A stretch of 24,320 nt of DNA. Origin: Prevotella sp. UBA1705. GTDB lineage: Bacteria; Bacteroidota; Bacteroidia; Bacteroidales; Bacteroidaceae. Below are positions 1 through 7,905 of this stretch, one piece after another. Under the pieces are notes generated by a model that made no database searches, was not told the DNA's origin, and saw nothing but the letters and a program-made list of their open reading frames with translations. Positions within the stretch are counted from its first letter, which is position 1; each line of letters begins with the position of its first letter. Location: positions 722 through 25,041 of the forward strand of contig DCJH01000055.1 in NCBI GenBank assembly GCA_002317385.1, given 5' to 3'. Made by a program: the position numbers and the translations under genes.

Positions 1-1965
1 CTTGAGCTGGTCGGGGGTGTCCTCGTAGAGGAAGCTCGCCTCCAACTCGTGCTGCATGAAGCTGTCGGCACTGTAGGCATAGCCCTTCTCGTGGCGCCGC
101 TTGGCGTAGAGGCGTATGAGATCTCGGGCTATATCCTTGATGCGCTTCTTGGTTTTCTCCTTCAATCGCTCCCAGGCGCCAGTGCCGAGGGTGCTCAGTC
201 GTGGGGCCTCGCCGGCGTCGCTGCTGCGATATTTCGATATTTTGTAGAGCGAATGGATAGATACATCTACCTTGTCGTTGTTCTGATAGATGATGCGAAT
301 GACCTCCTGGTATTGGGTGGCAGGTGTTGGGTGTTGGGTGGTAGGTGGTAGGTGTTGGGGGGTAAGCGATACAATCGGCACGCGGATGAGCCCGCCGAAC
401 TTGCCGATGCCAAAGTCTACATGCACGATAAAGTCGCCAGGCTCCATTTCCTGCAGCTCTTTCATGGTGAGAGCCATCTTTCCTGCCCGCGCGTTGTCCG
501 ACTTGAGGCTGTACTTATGGAACCTGTCGAATATCTGATGGTCGGTGAAGAAGCATACGCGTAGGTCGCTGTCGGAGAAGCCTTCGTGTATGGTCTTGTC
601 AACAGGAGTAAACTCTATGTCCGACCTCTGGGCGTTAGACATGGAGCGCTCGGGGTCGGAGCCCATCTCGCTGAATATATCTTTGAGTCGCTGCTGCTGC
701 TTGGCGCTGTCGGCCAGGATATAGAGGCGGTAGCCCTGAAGTATGAAGTCTTCGAGGGCCTGGCGCAGAAGCACGAAGTTTTTGTGGAACAACGGCTGGG
801 GAGTAATGTGGAAACTGATGGTGGCCTGGGCGTCGCCTTTGGCCAAATGACCAAATTCCACATGGCGGAAACGGCTGGCGTCGGCCAGAAACTGGCTTTG
901 CGAGCAGAGCACACTCTCCTTGGTCATGTCGCGGCGAATCTGCTCCTGCTCCATCTCGGTGGCGCCTTCCATGCGCTCTGTCAGCGCCTGCGAGGAGAAA
1001 CCCTCATTATATATACGGTCTATGGTGCCCCCCACGTAGTCCAGATCCTTGGAGGCGATGAGGGTGTCGGTAGGCAGAAACTGCAGGAAGGGTATCTTGT
1101 TGGAGGTCAATGCGGCCAACTCGGGCACCACATCCACCTCTGTCTTCTTGTCTTTCGAGAGCTGGTCTTCGACCGTGAACGTGCGGATGGAATCGATTTC
1201 GTCGCCGAAGAAGTCGATGCGGAACGGCAGTTCGCTGGAAAACGAATACACGTCGAGGATGCTTCCGCGCACGGCAAACTGCCCCGGCTCATACACATAG
1301 TCTTTCTCTGCGAACCCCAAGTCGCGCAGACGATGCTCCAATTCGGTGATGTCTACGGTCTGCGATGTCTTCAATGAGATACGCCGCTCGTCGAGATGAG
1401 TCTGCGACACCACCAGCTCGGCTATGGCTTCAGGGTAGGTGACGATGAAAAGAGCTGAACCAAACCCTACTGAGGCCTCCCCAAGCCCCTTTGAAGGAGG
1501 AGTTGTCAAATCACCTTGGGGGGTAGAGTTCGGGTGAGAATTCGTCTCTGATTTAGCATTATTGGCCGAGTGAGTAGAGCGTTGCGCAGCCACATCCCCT
1601 CCTTCGGAGGGGCTTGGAGAGGCCACTATTCTCGCCAAAACCTCCGTCCTCAATATCTCGTTGGCGGCGTCGCGCTGACCATATTTCACCGCACGGCGAT
1701 AGCTGGAAGGGAAGAACAACACCTGCTGAGAACCCAAAATGCCCTGCAGGTCGTTGTAGAAATAGCCCGCCTCATCGTCGTCTTGGAGGATGAAAACTAC
1801 CGGGTGACCGATCCGTTGGGCCACGGCGGCAAAGAAAGTAGGTGCGGAAGAGGCCACCAGCCCCTGCAGGAAAACGTGTTTTATCGATTTGTTTTCCAGC
1901 GATTTCACGAAGGCTCCCACCTGCGGGAGCCCTCCATAGAGTTGTTGTAAATCTTGAATTCTCAT
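1..1965 (-). CDS. mfd: Transcription-repair coupling factor Mfd, N-terminal 655 codons (cut by window edge)
   Basis: Mfd is the ATP-dependent translocase that removes RNA polymerase stalled at DNA lesions and recruits UvrA. The frame is open without a stop from the ATG at 1965 to position 1, and the gene continues outside the window. The start reads MRIQDLQQLYGG. The UvrB-homology region contains VYEPGQFAVRGSILDVYSF and ELPFRIDFFGDEIDSIRTF. The polymerase-interaction region contains PGDFIVHVDFGIGKFGG and SIHSLYKISKY. The visible part ends at SFLYEDTPDQLK, just before the helicase motifs. Two stretches look foreign compared with Bacteroidales Mfd as I remember it: about residues 114-164, rich in S/P/G/N and encoded by an inverted-repeat cassette, and about residues 535-551, rich in P/T/Q/H and encoded by a heptamer array. 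Both preserve the frame. The gene is 43 bp downstream of the GT2 gene and probably cotranscribed with it. The identity is secure; whether the inserts are tolerated is inferred from the intact frame. Confidence 0.93.
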   Translation of the reverse strand, partial: MRIQDLQQLYGGLPQVGAFVKSLENKSIKHVFLQGLVASSAPTFFAAVAQRIGHPVVFILQDDDEAGYFYNDLQGILGSQQVLFFPSSYRRAVKYGQRDAANEILRTEVLARIVASPSPSEGGDVAAQRSTHSANNAKSETNSHPNSTPQGDLTTPPSKGLGEASVGFGSALFIVTYPEAIAELVVSQTHLDERRISLKTSQTVDITELEHRLRDLGFAEKDYVYEPGQFAVRGSILDVYSFSSELPFRIDFFGDEIDSIRTFTVEDQLSKDKKTEVDVVPELAALTSNKIPFLQFLPTDTLIASKDLDYVGGTIDRIYNEGFSSQALTERMEGATEMEQEQIRRDMTKESVLCSQSQFLADASRFRHVEFGHLAKGDAQATISFHITPQPLFHKNFVLLRQALEDFILQGYRLYILADSAKQQQRLKDIFSEMGSDPERSMSNAQRSDIEFTPVDKTIHEGFSDSDLRVCFFTDHQIFDRFHKYSLKSDNARAGKMALTMKELQEMEPGDFIVHVDFGIGKFGGLIRVPIVSLTPQHLPPTTQHPTPATQYQEVIRIIYQNNDKVDVSIHSLYKISKYRSSDAGEAPRLSTLGTGAWERLKEKTKKRIKDIARDLIRLYAKRRHEKGYAYSADSFMQHELEASFLYEDTPDQLK
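311..359. repeat. Seven-unit heptanucleotide tandem array inside mfd
   Basis: On the plus strand, seven consecutive 7-mers run TATTGGG, TGGCAGG, TGTTGGG, TGTTGGG, TGGTAGG, TGGTAGG, TGTTGGG. Read on the mfd strand they encode a Pro/Thr/Gln/His-rich stretch (for example LTPQHLPPTTQHPTPATQY). This sits between GGLIRVPI and EVIRIIY, where I expect only a short turn in the polymerase-interaction domain. The unit is not a multiple of three, so a one-unit change would shift the frame. Confidence 0.85.
1474..1624. repeat. GC-rich inverted-repeat cassette inserted in frame in mfd
   Basis: Two arms, 1474-1502 and 1596-1624, are imperfect inverted repeats of each other. Both carry GGCCTC(C/T)CCAAGCCCCT on one strand, followed by a small self-complementary CC-TT(T/C)G(A)-AGG core. 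About 93 bp lie between the arms. The cassette falls within mfd and is open on the mfd strand, encoding a low-complexity segment between LRTEVLARI and LFIVTYPEA. Related GC-rich palindromes occur at 17112-17167 and 20662-20732, so I read it as a member of a dispersed repeat family. Confidence 0.75.
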
Positions 1966-2008
1966 CAAGCCAAGGCCTCAAAGTGCCTTTATCATCATGT
2001 AATTTCTT

Positions 2009-2752
2009 TTAGAGTTTGGGGTATTTCCTGAACCATCCGTCCATGCGGAGACGCATAACACCGAACAATGCCTCGCTGAATATGCCTCCGCTCATCTTGC
2101 TGGTGCCCTCCTTGCGGTTGACAAACACCACCGATACCTCCTCGATCTTGGCACCAATCTTGTGGGCCGTGTACTTCATCTCAATCTGGAAAGCATATCC
2201 CTTGAAGCGAATCTTGTCGAGTTCGATGGTCTCCAGCACCCTGCGGCGATAGCAAACAAAGCCTGCTGTGGTGTCGTGGACATTGAAACCGGTGACAAAC
2301 TGCACATACTGCGAAGCGAAATAACTCATCAGCACTCGGCCGATGGGCCAGTTCACCACGTTCACTCCGGTAACATAGCGGGAGCCTACAGCGAGGTCTG
2401 CCCCACGGTCGTGGCACGCCGCATAGAGCCTTGGCAGGTCGTCGGGGTTGTGACTGAAGTCGGCATCCATCTCGAAGATGTACTCATACTGCCGCTCCAA
2501 AGCCCATTTGAAACCGGTGATGTAAGCGGTTCCCAATCCCAACTTGCCCTTGCGCTCAATAATGAAGAGCCTGTCGGCAAACTCGTTGTCCATCAATCGA
2601 TGCACAATCTGAGCCGTTCCGTCGGGACTTCCGTCGTCGATCACAAGGATATGGAAGCATTTTTCAAGAGAGAACACCGCCCGGATGATCTTCTCCATGT
2701 TCTCCTTCTCATTATAGGTAGGGATGATTACAATCGAATCGCTTTCGTTCAT
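2009..2752 (-). CDS. Polyprenol-phosphate mannose synthase-like GT2 glycosyltransferase
   Basis: This 247-residue protein is a family 2 glycosyltransferase of the Dpm1 (dolichol/polyprenol-phosphate mannose synthase) type. Such enzymes move a sugar from GDP-mannose or a similar donor to a lipid phosphate at the inner face of the membrane. The N-terminus has the GT-A nucleotide-binding start VIIPTYNEKEN, then LVIDDGSPDGTA, and the metal-binding acidic motif FEMDADFSHNP. RFKGYAFQIEMKY and FVNRKEGTSKMSGG follow, typical of this subfamily. There is no C-terminal membrane extension, so it resembles the short soluble or peripheral form. A promoter-like TTG-N20-TAATTTTG lies just upstream (2808 to 2778), so it may head a transcript with mfd. 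The sugar and acceptor are inferred from the family only. Confidence 0.85.
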   Translation of the reverse strand: MNESDSIVIIPTYNEKENMEKIIRAVFSLEKCFHILVIDDGSPDGTAQIVHRLMDNEFADRLFIIERKGKLGLGTAYITGFKWALERQYEYIFEMDADFSHNPDDLPRLYAACHDRGADLAVGSRYVTGVNVVNWPIGRVLMSYFASQYVQFVTGFNVHDTTAGFVCYRRRVLETIELDKIRFKGYAFQIEMKYTAHKIGAKIEEVSVVFVNRKEGTSKMSGGIFSEALFGVMRLRMDGWFRKYPKL

Positions 2753-2777
2753 ATTGCTAAAAGGTATCTGTTTCCTG

Positions 2778-2808
2778 CAAAATTATAAAATAAAACGGAA
2801 AACGTCAA
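2778..2808 (-). promoter_or_regulatory. Bacteroidetes-type promoter for the GT2-mfd unit
   Basis: On the minus strand TTG (2808-2806) is followed after 20 bases by TAATTTTG (2785-2778), matching TAnnTTTG. The -7 element ends 25 bases before the GT2 start codon. This suggests that transcription re-initiates here, after the plsC gene. Confidence 0.6.
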
Positions 2809-2822
2809 CGATATGACGACTT

Positions 2823-3581
2823 TTATTGGTCGGGGTTCTCCACATAGCCCTGATATTCTTCCACCAAGCCGTTCATCACCGCTTGATAGCTCTCATCCTT
2901 GAGATAATCGATGTTTTCGCGCCCCTGTCCAATGGGACTGATGGGTTGATGGATGGTGAGGCGCAACGGATGCCACTCCACCCAGTGCCCATCCTTCATG
3001 CGAGGAAGCACATTGAACGAGCCATTGATGGTGAGCGGGCATACCGGCAACTGTAGTTCGTCGGCCAGCATGAATGCTCCACGCCTGAAGACGCCCATAT
3101 GGCCGGTGAACGACCGCGCCCCTTCGGGAAACACAACGAGTGACATTTCCTCCTTCAAGATCTCCCGAGCCTGGTCGTAGGTGCGCTTCACGGCCGATGG
3201 ACTGGAACGGTCTACAAAGATATGGTGGGCATACTGGCTGGCAATTCCGATTAAGGGCATCTTGCGAAGAGCCTTCTTCATCATCCATTTGAAGTTGCGA
3301 TTGAGGTATCCGTAGATAAGGAATATATCGAACATGCCCTGATGATTGGCCACGAACACGTAGGACTGGCCTTTCTTCAGATGCTCCCTGCCCTCTACCT
3401 TCACGGGCAGGAACAGCAGCCGGATGGTGAATTTCGACCATAGTTTACCAGGATAATAGCCCCAGAAATGGCCATTGCCGAGGAAACATCCCACGATGAT
3501 GGACGACGTGGTCAGTATGGTGGCCACCAGAAACAGCGGCAGAACGATCAAGAGTTGGTATAGACGATAGAGGTATTTCAT
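2823..3581 (-). CDS. plsC: 1-acyl-sn-glycerol-3-phosphate acyltransferase (PlsC family)
   Basis: This 252-residue membrane-associated acyltransferase should acylate lysophosphatidic acid to phosphatidic acid in phospholipid synthesis. It has an N-terminal hydrophobic segment (about residues 9-32). The catalytic NHxxxxD box is NHQGMFD (H80, D85), and the acyl-acceptor-binding motif is FPEGARS (151-157). Its ATG lies within the last codons of the metallophosphoesterase gene (ATGA, 4-bp overlap), so translation is probably coupled. Length fits the family. The GT2 gene follows after 71 bp. Other lysophospholipid acyltransferases share these motifs, so the exact acceptor is inferred. Confidence 0.9.
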   Translation of the reverse strand: MKYLYRLYQLLIVLPLFLVATILTTSSIIVGCFLGNGHFWGYYPGKLWSKFTIRLLFLPVKVEGREHLKKGQSYVFVANHQGMFDIFLIYGYLNRNFKWMMKKALRKMPLIGIASQYAHHIFVDRSSPSAVKRTYDQAREILKEEMSLVVFPEGARSFTGHMGVFRRGAFMLADELQLPVCPLTINGSFNVLPRMKDGHWVEWHPLRLTIHQPISPIGQGRENIDYLKDESYQAVMNGLVEEYQGYVENPDQ

Positions 3582-4741
3582 GACTTTTTCTGATGTAAGG
3601 TGATAACAACAATTTCGGCCGTGGCACCAAACCGGAATGGCAGCAACGCTCCGATGCCCGACGTGACGTAGAGATAGCTGCCGTCTTCTTCATAGAGTCC
3701 GTAGGCCTCCTTGTATTTGAAGCGGGCCGGACGTAGGCCAAAGAGGGAGAGTTGGCCGCCGTGTACATGGCCGCTCAGGGTGAGTTGTACTCGCTTGCTG
3801 GGCCTGATGTATTGGTCCCATGACTTGGGATTATGCTGCAGCAGCACTACGAAGGCTCCCTTGGCAATGCCCTGCATGGTCTTTTCGTAGTTTGCGCTGT
3901 CAGGTTTCTCCAGGTTTTGCTCTCCCGCCAAGACCAGAGAGTCCTGTCCGCGATGCACAGCCGTGTGGCCGTTGAGCAGCACGGTCCATCCCCACTGGCG
4001 CTGGCGGTCGATGAGTTCCTTGCAGTTGGCTGCCTCGATGGCCGGGTCTTCCTCGATATATTCTGCGTAGTCGTGGTTGCCCAGCACCGACACTATCCCG
4101 TCTTTAGCCTTCAGAGACGAGAGCATGTCCTGCACAGGATAGAGCTCCTGAGGCTGAAGGTTCTGCAAATCACCCGTGAAAGCGATGAGGTCGGCGTGCT
4201 GACTATTGATGCTGTCGATGTCTCTTTGCAGCAGAGCCTTACGCCATCCGGTGAAGCTTCCTACATGGGCGTCGCTGAATTGCACGATGCGATAACCCTC
4301 GAAACTCTTTGGAAGGTCGGCCATATAGAGGTCCACATGCTTCACATCGAGTTTTCTGAACCCGATGGTAAAGCCGTAGATGAGTATGTAGACATTGAGA
4401 ATACAGAGGAAAAAAGCCACCAGATTGCCCCAGTTCTGACGTTTGTGCCGCATCTTGCGCCACAGATAGCCGAGCGAGGAGCACAGCGCCGCAATGACTT
4501 TGGGTATCACCACCAGGCCCAACAGCACCACATAGGTGTTGACCAAGGTCATATCCTCGGGCACAAAGTCGTGCATCGTGCCCAGATAGAGGGTGTAGAG
4601 GGCCATCAATCCGCCCGGAACCCACCACAGCAAACGCTTCCATCGAGCAAGATGCCGACGTCGGCGCAGATAGCGCACGTCAAAATAGAGGTCAGACAGC
4701 ACGATGGCAATGAGTACGGGAAATAGGATTCGGGCAATCAA
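3578..4741 (-). CDS. Membrane-anchored calcineurin-like metallophosphoesterase
   Basis: This 387-residue protein has several N-terminal hydrophobic segments (around residues 5-20, 38-54, 66-88 and 106-128) followed by a metallophosphoesterase domain. The metal ligands are all visible: FSDAHVG (D157, H159), TGDLQ (D191), LGNHD (N222, H223), LQHNP (H303) and GHVHGGQ (H325, H327). The C-terminus has TSGIGALLPFRFGATAEI, typical of the YkuE/YaeI-like group. Some relatives act on lipid-linked pyrophosphates or nucleotides; the substrate here cannot be told from sequence. The gene overlaps plsC by 4 bp and lies 33 bp after the methionine-synthase reactivation gene. Coupling to plsC hints at a membrane-lipid role, which is inference. 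Confidence 0.88.
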   Translation of the reverse strand: MIARILFPVLIAIVLSDLYFDVRYLRRRRHLARWKRLLWWVPGGLMALYTLYLGTMHDFVPEDMTLVNTYVVLLGLVVIPKVIAALCSSLGYLWRKMRHKRQNWGNLVAFFLCILNVYILIYGFTIGFRKLDVKHVDLYMADLPKSFEGYRIVQFSDAHVGSFTGWRKALLQRDIDSINSQHADLIAFTGDLQNLQPQELYPVQDMLSSLKAKDGIVSVLGNHDYAEYIEEDPAIEAANCKELIDRQRQWGWTVLLNGHTAVHRGQDSLVLAGEQNLEKPDSANYEKTMQGIAKGAFVVLLQHNPKSWDQYIRPSKRVQLTLSGHVHGGQLSLFGLRPARFKYKEAYGLYEEDGSYLYVTSGIGALLPFRFGATAEIVVITLHQKKS

Positions 4742-4774
4742 AACAATATAGCGGTTGAGGATTGAGGATGCTGA

Positions 4775-5587
4775 TTAACTACGGGCAAGGTGCGCACTAA
4801 GAAACTTACGGGCCAGTTCCACGGGTATTCCGCGCCGGCGGGCATAATCCTGCAGCTGGTCTTCGCCAATCTTGCCGAGGTCGAAATAGCGCGATTTGGG
4901 GTGGGAGAAGATGAAACCCGATACCGATGCATGGGGATTCATCATGCCGTTTTCGGTGAGATGAATACCAATCTGCTTGAAATCGAGCAGTTCGTTGAGC
5001 AGGAAATTCATGCTGGTGTCGGGCAGCGAAGGGTAGCCCACCGCCGGACGGATGCCTTGATATTTCTCGTCGAAGAGCTCCTGGACTGTCAGATTCTCGT
5101 CGGGCGCATAGCCCCAATACTTCTTTCGGATGAGCATGTGCATGTATTCGGCTGTCGCCTCGGCCAGTCTGTCGGCCAGAACCTGCGACATCATACGCAT
5201 GTAAACGTCGTCGCGGTTGATGTGTTCGAGGCTGGCGTCGACCGTTGTAGCAAATACTCCGGCCTTGTCTTTGATGCCCATGGAGAGCGGTCTCACAAAG
5301 TCGGCCATACAAAGATTGGGCGCTCCAGCCACCGCCGGGCGCTGCTGGCGCAACATGGGGATGCGCATGCCCCCAATGACGAGGTCTTCATCATCGCTGT
5401 TGGCATCCAGAATCTCGAAGATGCCGTGCGTGTGGTACTTGCCTTCCCAGCCGTCGAGCACCCCGTTGGCATCGGCCTTGAGTTTCTCTTTCTCCTCAGC
5501 CGGCTTGCCATTCATATTCCATGTATGGAAGAAGTAGAGCCAATTGATATAGGGTCTCACCTCTCCAATTTCAAAATTCAGTTTCAT
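4775..5587 (-). CDS. Stand-alone methionine synthase (MetH) reactivation domain protein
   Basis: This 270-residue protein matches the C-terminal AdoMet-binding activation domain of cobalamin-dependent methionine synthase. That domain binds S-adenosylmethionine for reductive methylation of oxidised cob(II)alamin. The diagnostic AdoMet-binding motif RPAVGYPSLPD is at 180-190, and LTENGMMNPHASVSGFIFSHP (210-230) followed by SRYF matches the second conserved block. The homocysteine, folate and cobalamin modules of MetH are absent, so this is a separate polypeptide that would have to act in trans on a shortened MetH encoded elsewhere. The start reads MKLNFEIGEVRPYINW, which looks like a genuine N-terminus. 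It sits 14 bp after the dihydroorotase gene, probably in one operon. Confidence 0.87.
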   Translation of the reverse strand: MKLNFEIGEVRPYINWLYFFHTWNMNGKPAEEKEKLKADANGVLDGWEGKYHTHGIFEILDANSDDEDLVIGGMRIPMLRQQRPAVAGAPNLCMADFVRPLSMGIKDKAGVFATTVDASLEHINRDDVYMRMMSQVLADRLAEATAEYMHMLIRKKYWGYAPDENLTVQELFDEKYQGIRPAVGYPSLPDTSMNFLLNELLDFKQIGIHLTENGMMNPHASVSGFIFSHPKSRYFDLGKIGEDQLQDYARRRGIPVELARKFLSAHLARS

Positions 5588-5601
5588 CTTTCCATCTTTT
5601 A

Positions 5602-6972
5602 TTAGGTGTGGCGATGCTCGTTGAGCCGGAATCGCAAGGCCTCCCCGCGGTAACCATCGTCCACCAGACCATTATCGTAGACCAAATGGCCATTGCAGAA
5701 GGTCTTTTCTACCCTCCATTCGAACTGCTGTCCCTCCATGGGGCTCCAGCCACACTTGCTCTCAACGCCTGCCGCCGTGACTTGCCAAGGCTCCGTTCGC
5801 CTCACGATGGCGATGTCGGCCTTATATCCTTGGCGCAGGAATCCACGCTCACTCACGGAGAACAAGCGTGCCGGATGATGGGCCATGAGTTCTACCAGCC
5901 GTTCGATGGATACCACGCCACGGTCTACTAAGCTCAGCATGGCGACCAGAGAATATTGCAACATGGGCATGCCCGATGCCGCCTTGGCGCACCCGCCCTC
6001 CTTATCCTTCTGCTCATGGGGTGCGTGATCGGTGGCCACGGCAGCGATGCGACCGTCGGCCAAGGCCTTGCGCAGCTCCTCGCGGTCGGCCAAAGACTTG
6101 ACCGAAGGGTTGCATTTGATGCGCGTGCCCAGCGTTTTATAGTCCTCATCGGTAAACCACAGGTGAGCAATGACGGCCTCACCGGTGATGAGCGGCAGCT
6201 CTCCCGTGGGACTCGCAGGCTCAAACAAGTCGAGTTCGCGAGCCGTAGAGACATGGGCTATGTGCAGGCGCGTGCCCCATTGACGTGCCAGTTCGACGGC
6301 CAACGACGAGCAGGCGTAGCACGATTCGGCCGAACGGATGGCGGCATGAAGCGTGATATCCGGGTCGTCACCATAGCGTTGCTTCATCTCGGCCATGTTC
6401 CGATTGATCATCGCCGTATCTTCGCAATGGGTCATGAGCGGCAAACCGAGTTCGGCGCAGGCCTTGAACACCGAGTTCAACGACTCACGGCGGTCTACAA
6501 GCATATTGCCTGTGGAGGCGCCCATGAAGAGTTTGATGCCAGGCACACGCGTGGGGTCGAGCTCTTGGAATAGTCTGCTGTTGTCCTTCGTGGCCCCGAA
6601 GAAGAAGCCATAGTTCACATGGCTACCCTGTTGGCCCAGCAACAACTTCTCGCGGAAAGCCTCCACGGTGGTGGTCTGCGGCACGGTGTTGGGCATATCG
6701 AAGAACGAAGTCACCCCGCCGGCAGCCGCCGCGCGGGTCTCACTCTCGATATCGGCCTTGCGGGTGAGGCCTGGCTCCCGGAAGTGCACATGCTCGTCGA
6801 TGACTCCCGGCAACACGAAACACCCCGTGGCATCTACGAGTCGGTCGTAGGTTCCACGGGGATTGTCGTTACCTTCCTGTATGGCAGTGATGCGATCGTC
6901 GTCGATAATGACAGTTCCCGTGAAGTTTCGGCCTTCATTAACGATGCAACCGCCGTCGATGACTGTTCTCAT
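5602..6972 (-). CDS. pyrC: Dihydroorotase
   Basis: This 456-residue amidohydrolase catalyses reversible cyclisation of carbamoyl aspartate to dihydroorotate in de novo pyrimidine synthesis. Metal ligands are visible: DEHVHFREPG (H61, H63), THCED (H182), LHIAHVST (H237 or H240) and VATDHAPHE (D315). DMPNTVPQT and KLFMGASTGNMLVD are also typical of the long (type I) bacterial dihydroorotases. The start MRTVIDGGCIVNEG lies 24 bp after the stop of the upstream lipoprotein gene, and the stop is 14 bp before the methionine-synthase reactivation gene. Hydantoinase or allantoinase are distant alternatives, but the MPNT and ATDHAPH blocks favour dihydroorotase. Confidence 0.92.
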   Translation of the reverse strand: MRTVIDGGCIVNEGRNFTGTVIIDDDRITAIQEGNDNPRGTYDRLVDATGCFVLPGVIDEHVHFREPGLTRKADIESETRAAAAGGVTSFFDMPNTVPQTTTVEAFREKLLLGQQGSHVNYGFFFGATKDNSRLFQELDPTRVPGIKLFMGASTGNMLVDRRESLNSVFKACAELGLPLMTHCEDTAMINRNMAEMKQRYGDDPDITLHAAIRSAESCYACSSLAVELARQWGTRLHIAHVSTARELDLFEPASPTGELPLITGEAVIAHLWFTDEDYKTLGTRIKCNPSVKSLADREELRKALADGRIAAVATDHAPHEQKDKEGGCAKAASGMPMLQYSLVAMLSLVDRGVVSIERLVELMAHHPARLFSVSERGFLRQGYKADIAIVRRTEPWQVTAAGVESKCGWSPMEGQQFEWRVEKTFCNGHLVYDNGLVDDGYRGEALRFRLNEHRHT

Positions 6973-6996
6973 ATAGCAAAGTTTTGAATTCTTCTC

Positions 6997-7824
6997 TTAA
7001 TGCGCCTGAGTCGGCATGCCCTGGCCCGAAGACTGCGGAACGGCTTGCGGCGCAGCCATCTGGTTGGGCGTCGGACCGTCGGCAGGCGGAGCCATAGGCT
7101 GTGCAGGCGCCTGCGGGGCAGGGTCTTGCATACCGTTCATGATATTCTGGTTCTGCTGGGCAGCCGCATAATATTCCTTCACCTGCGGGTCGTTCTTGAA
7201 CTTGTCGGTGGCCTTGCTCATGATATCCTCTATCCAAGCATCGAGCATAGGTACCTCATAGCGGCTCATGCAGGTGTTGATGAATACATAGGGGCCAAGC
7301 ACATTGTCGAAGTTCTCGGTAACAAAGCTGGTCACAAGCTTATCCATCTTCTGATTGATGGCAGCATCTTCGGCCGCAAGCTTGGCGTTCACGACATTCA
7401 TGTCCTTGCCGTTCATGATGGCCTGGTCGTGCTTATGCACCAGTTCCATGCTCTGATTCATGAGTTGGGTGAACTTCTCGCGGAAGGCCGAGAGCTTGTC
7501 GTTGAGCGGCGTTCCGGTCACGCTCTCCTGAGTATTGTCTATCTTGACGGTAATCTCTCCATCTTCCAACACCACCGGCAGGCCGGCATTGTCGTCCATG
7601 AAGATATTGGCGATACGTACAGAGTCTATCGAACCCTGAAACTGGAACTGCCCGTGGACCACATCGCAAGAGTCAACGTTTTTCAGCACCGTATCCTTAT
7701 ACACCTTCAGGTATAGCTTCTGCCCGTCGAGCGTCGATACGTTTGACGAACCGGTGATACTAAATGTGTCAGCACAAGAGGTGAGGGCCAAGGCACTAAC
7801 TACTGCGTAAAAAACTTTAATCAT
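6997..7824 (-). CDS. Lipoprotein with DUF4369-like N-terminal domain
   Basis: This 275-residue protein starts with a lipoprotein signal: a short hydrophobic stretch ends in LALTSC, placing the lipidated cysteine at residue 17. The next ~100 residues (FSITGSSN, LYLKVYKDTVLKNVDSCDV, GQFQFQGSID, VVLEDGEITVKID) have the pattern of the DUF4369 domain, which in Bacteroidetes often precedes a thioredoxin-like domain. Here the rest is mostly helical and charged, with no CxxC thioredoxin motif. It ends in a Pro/Gln/Ala/Met-rich tail from about residue 218 (PAPQAPAQPMAPPADGP). It is likely an envelope lipoprotein; the function is unknown. A TATCTTTG promoter element lies 23 bases upstream of the ATG. 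Confidence 0.82.
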   Translation of the reverse strand: MIKVFYAVVSALALTSCADTFSITGSSNVSTLDGQKLYLKVYKDTVLKNVDSCDVVHGQFQFQGSIDSVRIANIFMDDNAGLPVVLEDGEITVKIDNTQESVTGTPLNDKLSAFREKFTQLMNQSMELVHKHDQAIMNGKDMNVVNAKLAAEDAAINQKMDKLVTSFVTENFDNVLGPYVFINTCMSRYEVPMLDAWIEDIMSKATDKFKNDPQVKEYYAAAQQNQNIMNGMQDPAPQAPAQPMAPPADGPTPNQMAAPQAVPQSSGQGMPTQAH

Positions 7825-7847
7825 ATACGATGTTCCTTCAAGTCACA

Positions 7848-7855
7848 CAAAGATA
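7848..7855 (-). promoter_or_regulatory. TATCTTTG -7 element upstream of the DUF4369 lipoprotein
   Basis: On the minus strand the octamer TATCTTTG matches TAnnTTTG and lies 23 bases before the start codon at 7824. No clear -33 TTTG is seen at the usual spacing, so the call rests on the -7 box and its position. It may drive the lipoprotein-pyrC-reactivation gene series. Confidence 0.55.
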
Positions 7856-7905
7856 ATATGTAATCACGACGCATAAAAAAAAATTATGCTATTTAAAGAT
7901 TAATC

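Noticed and set aside
586..1377. 263-residue plus-strand frame
   Set aside because: It is the antisense shadow of mfd, whose minus-strand frame has clear family motifs.
3833..4726. 297-residue plus-strand frame
   Set aside because: Antisense to the metallophosphoesterase, which carries all the expected metal-binding motifs.
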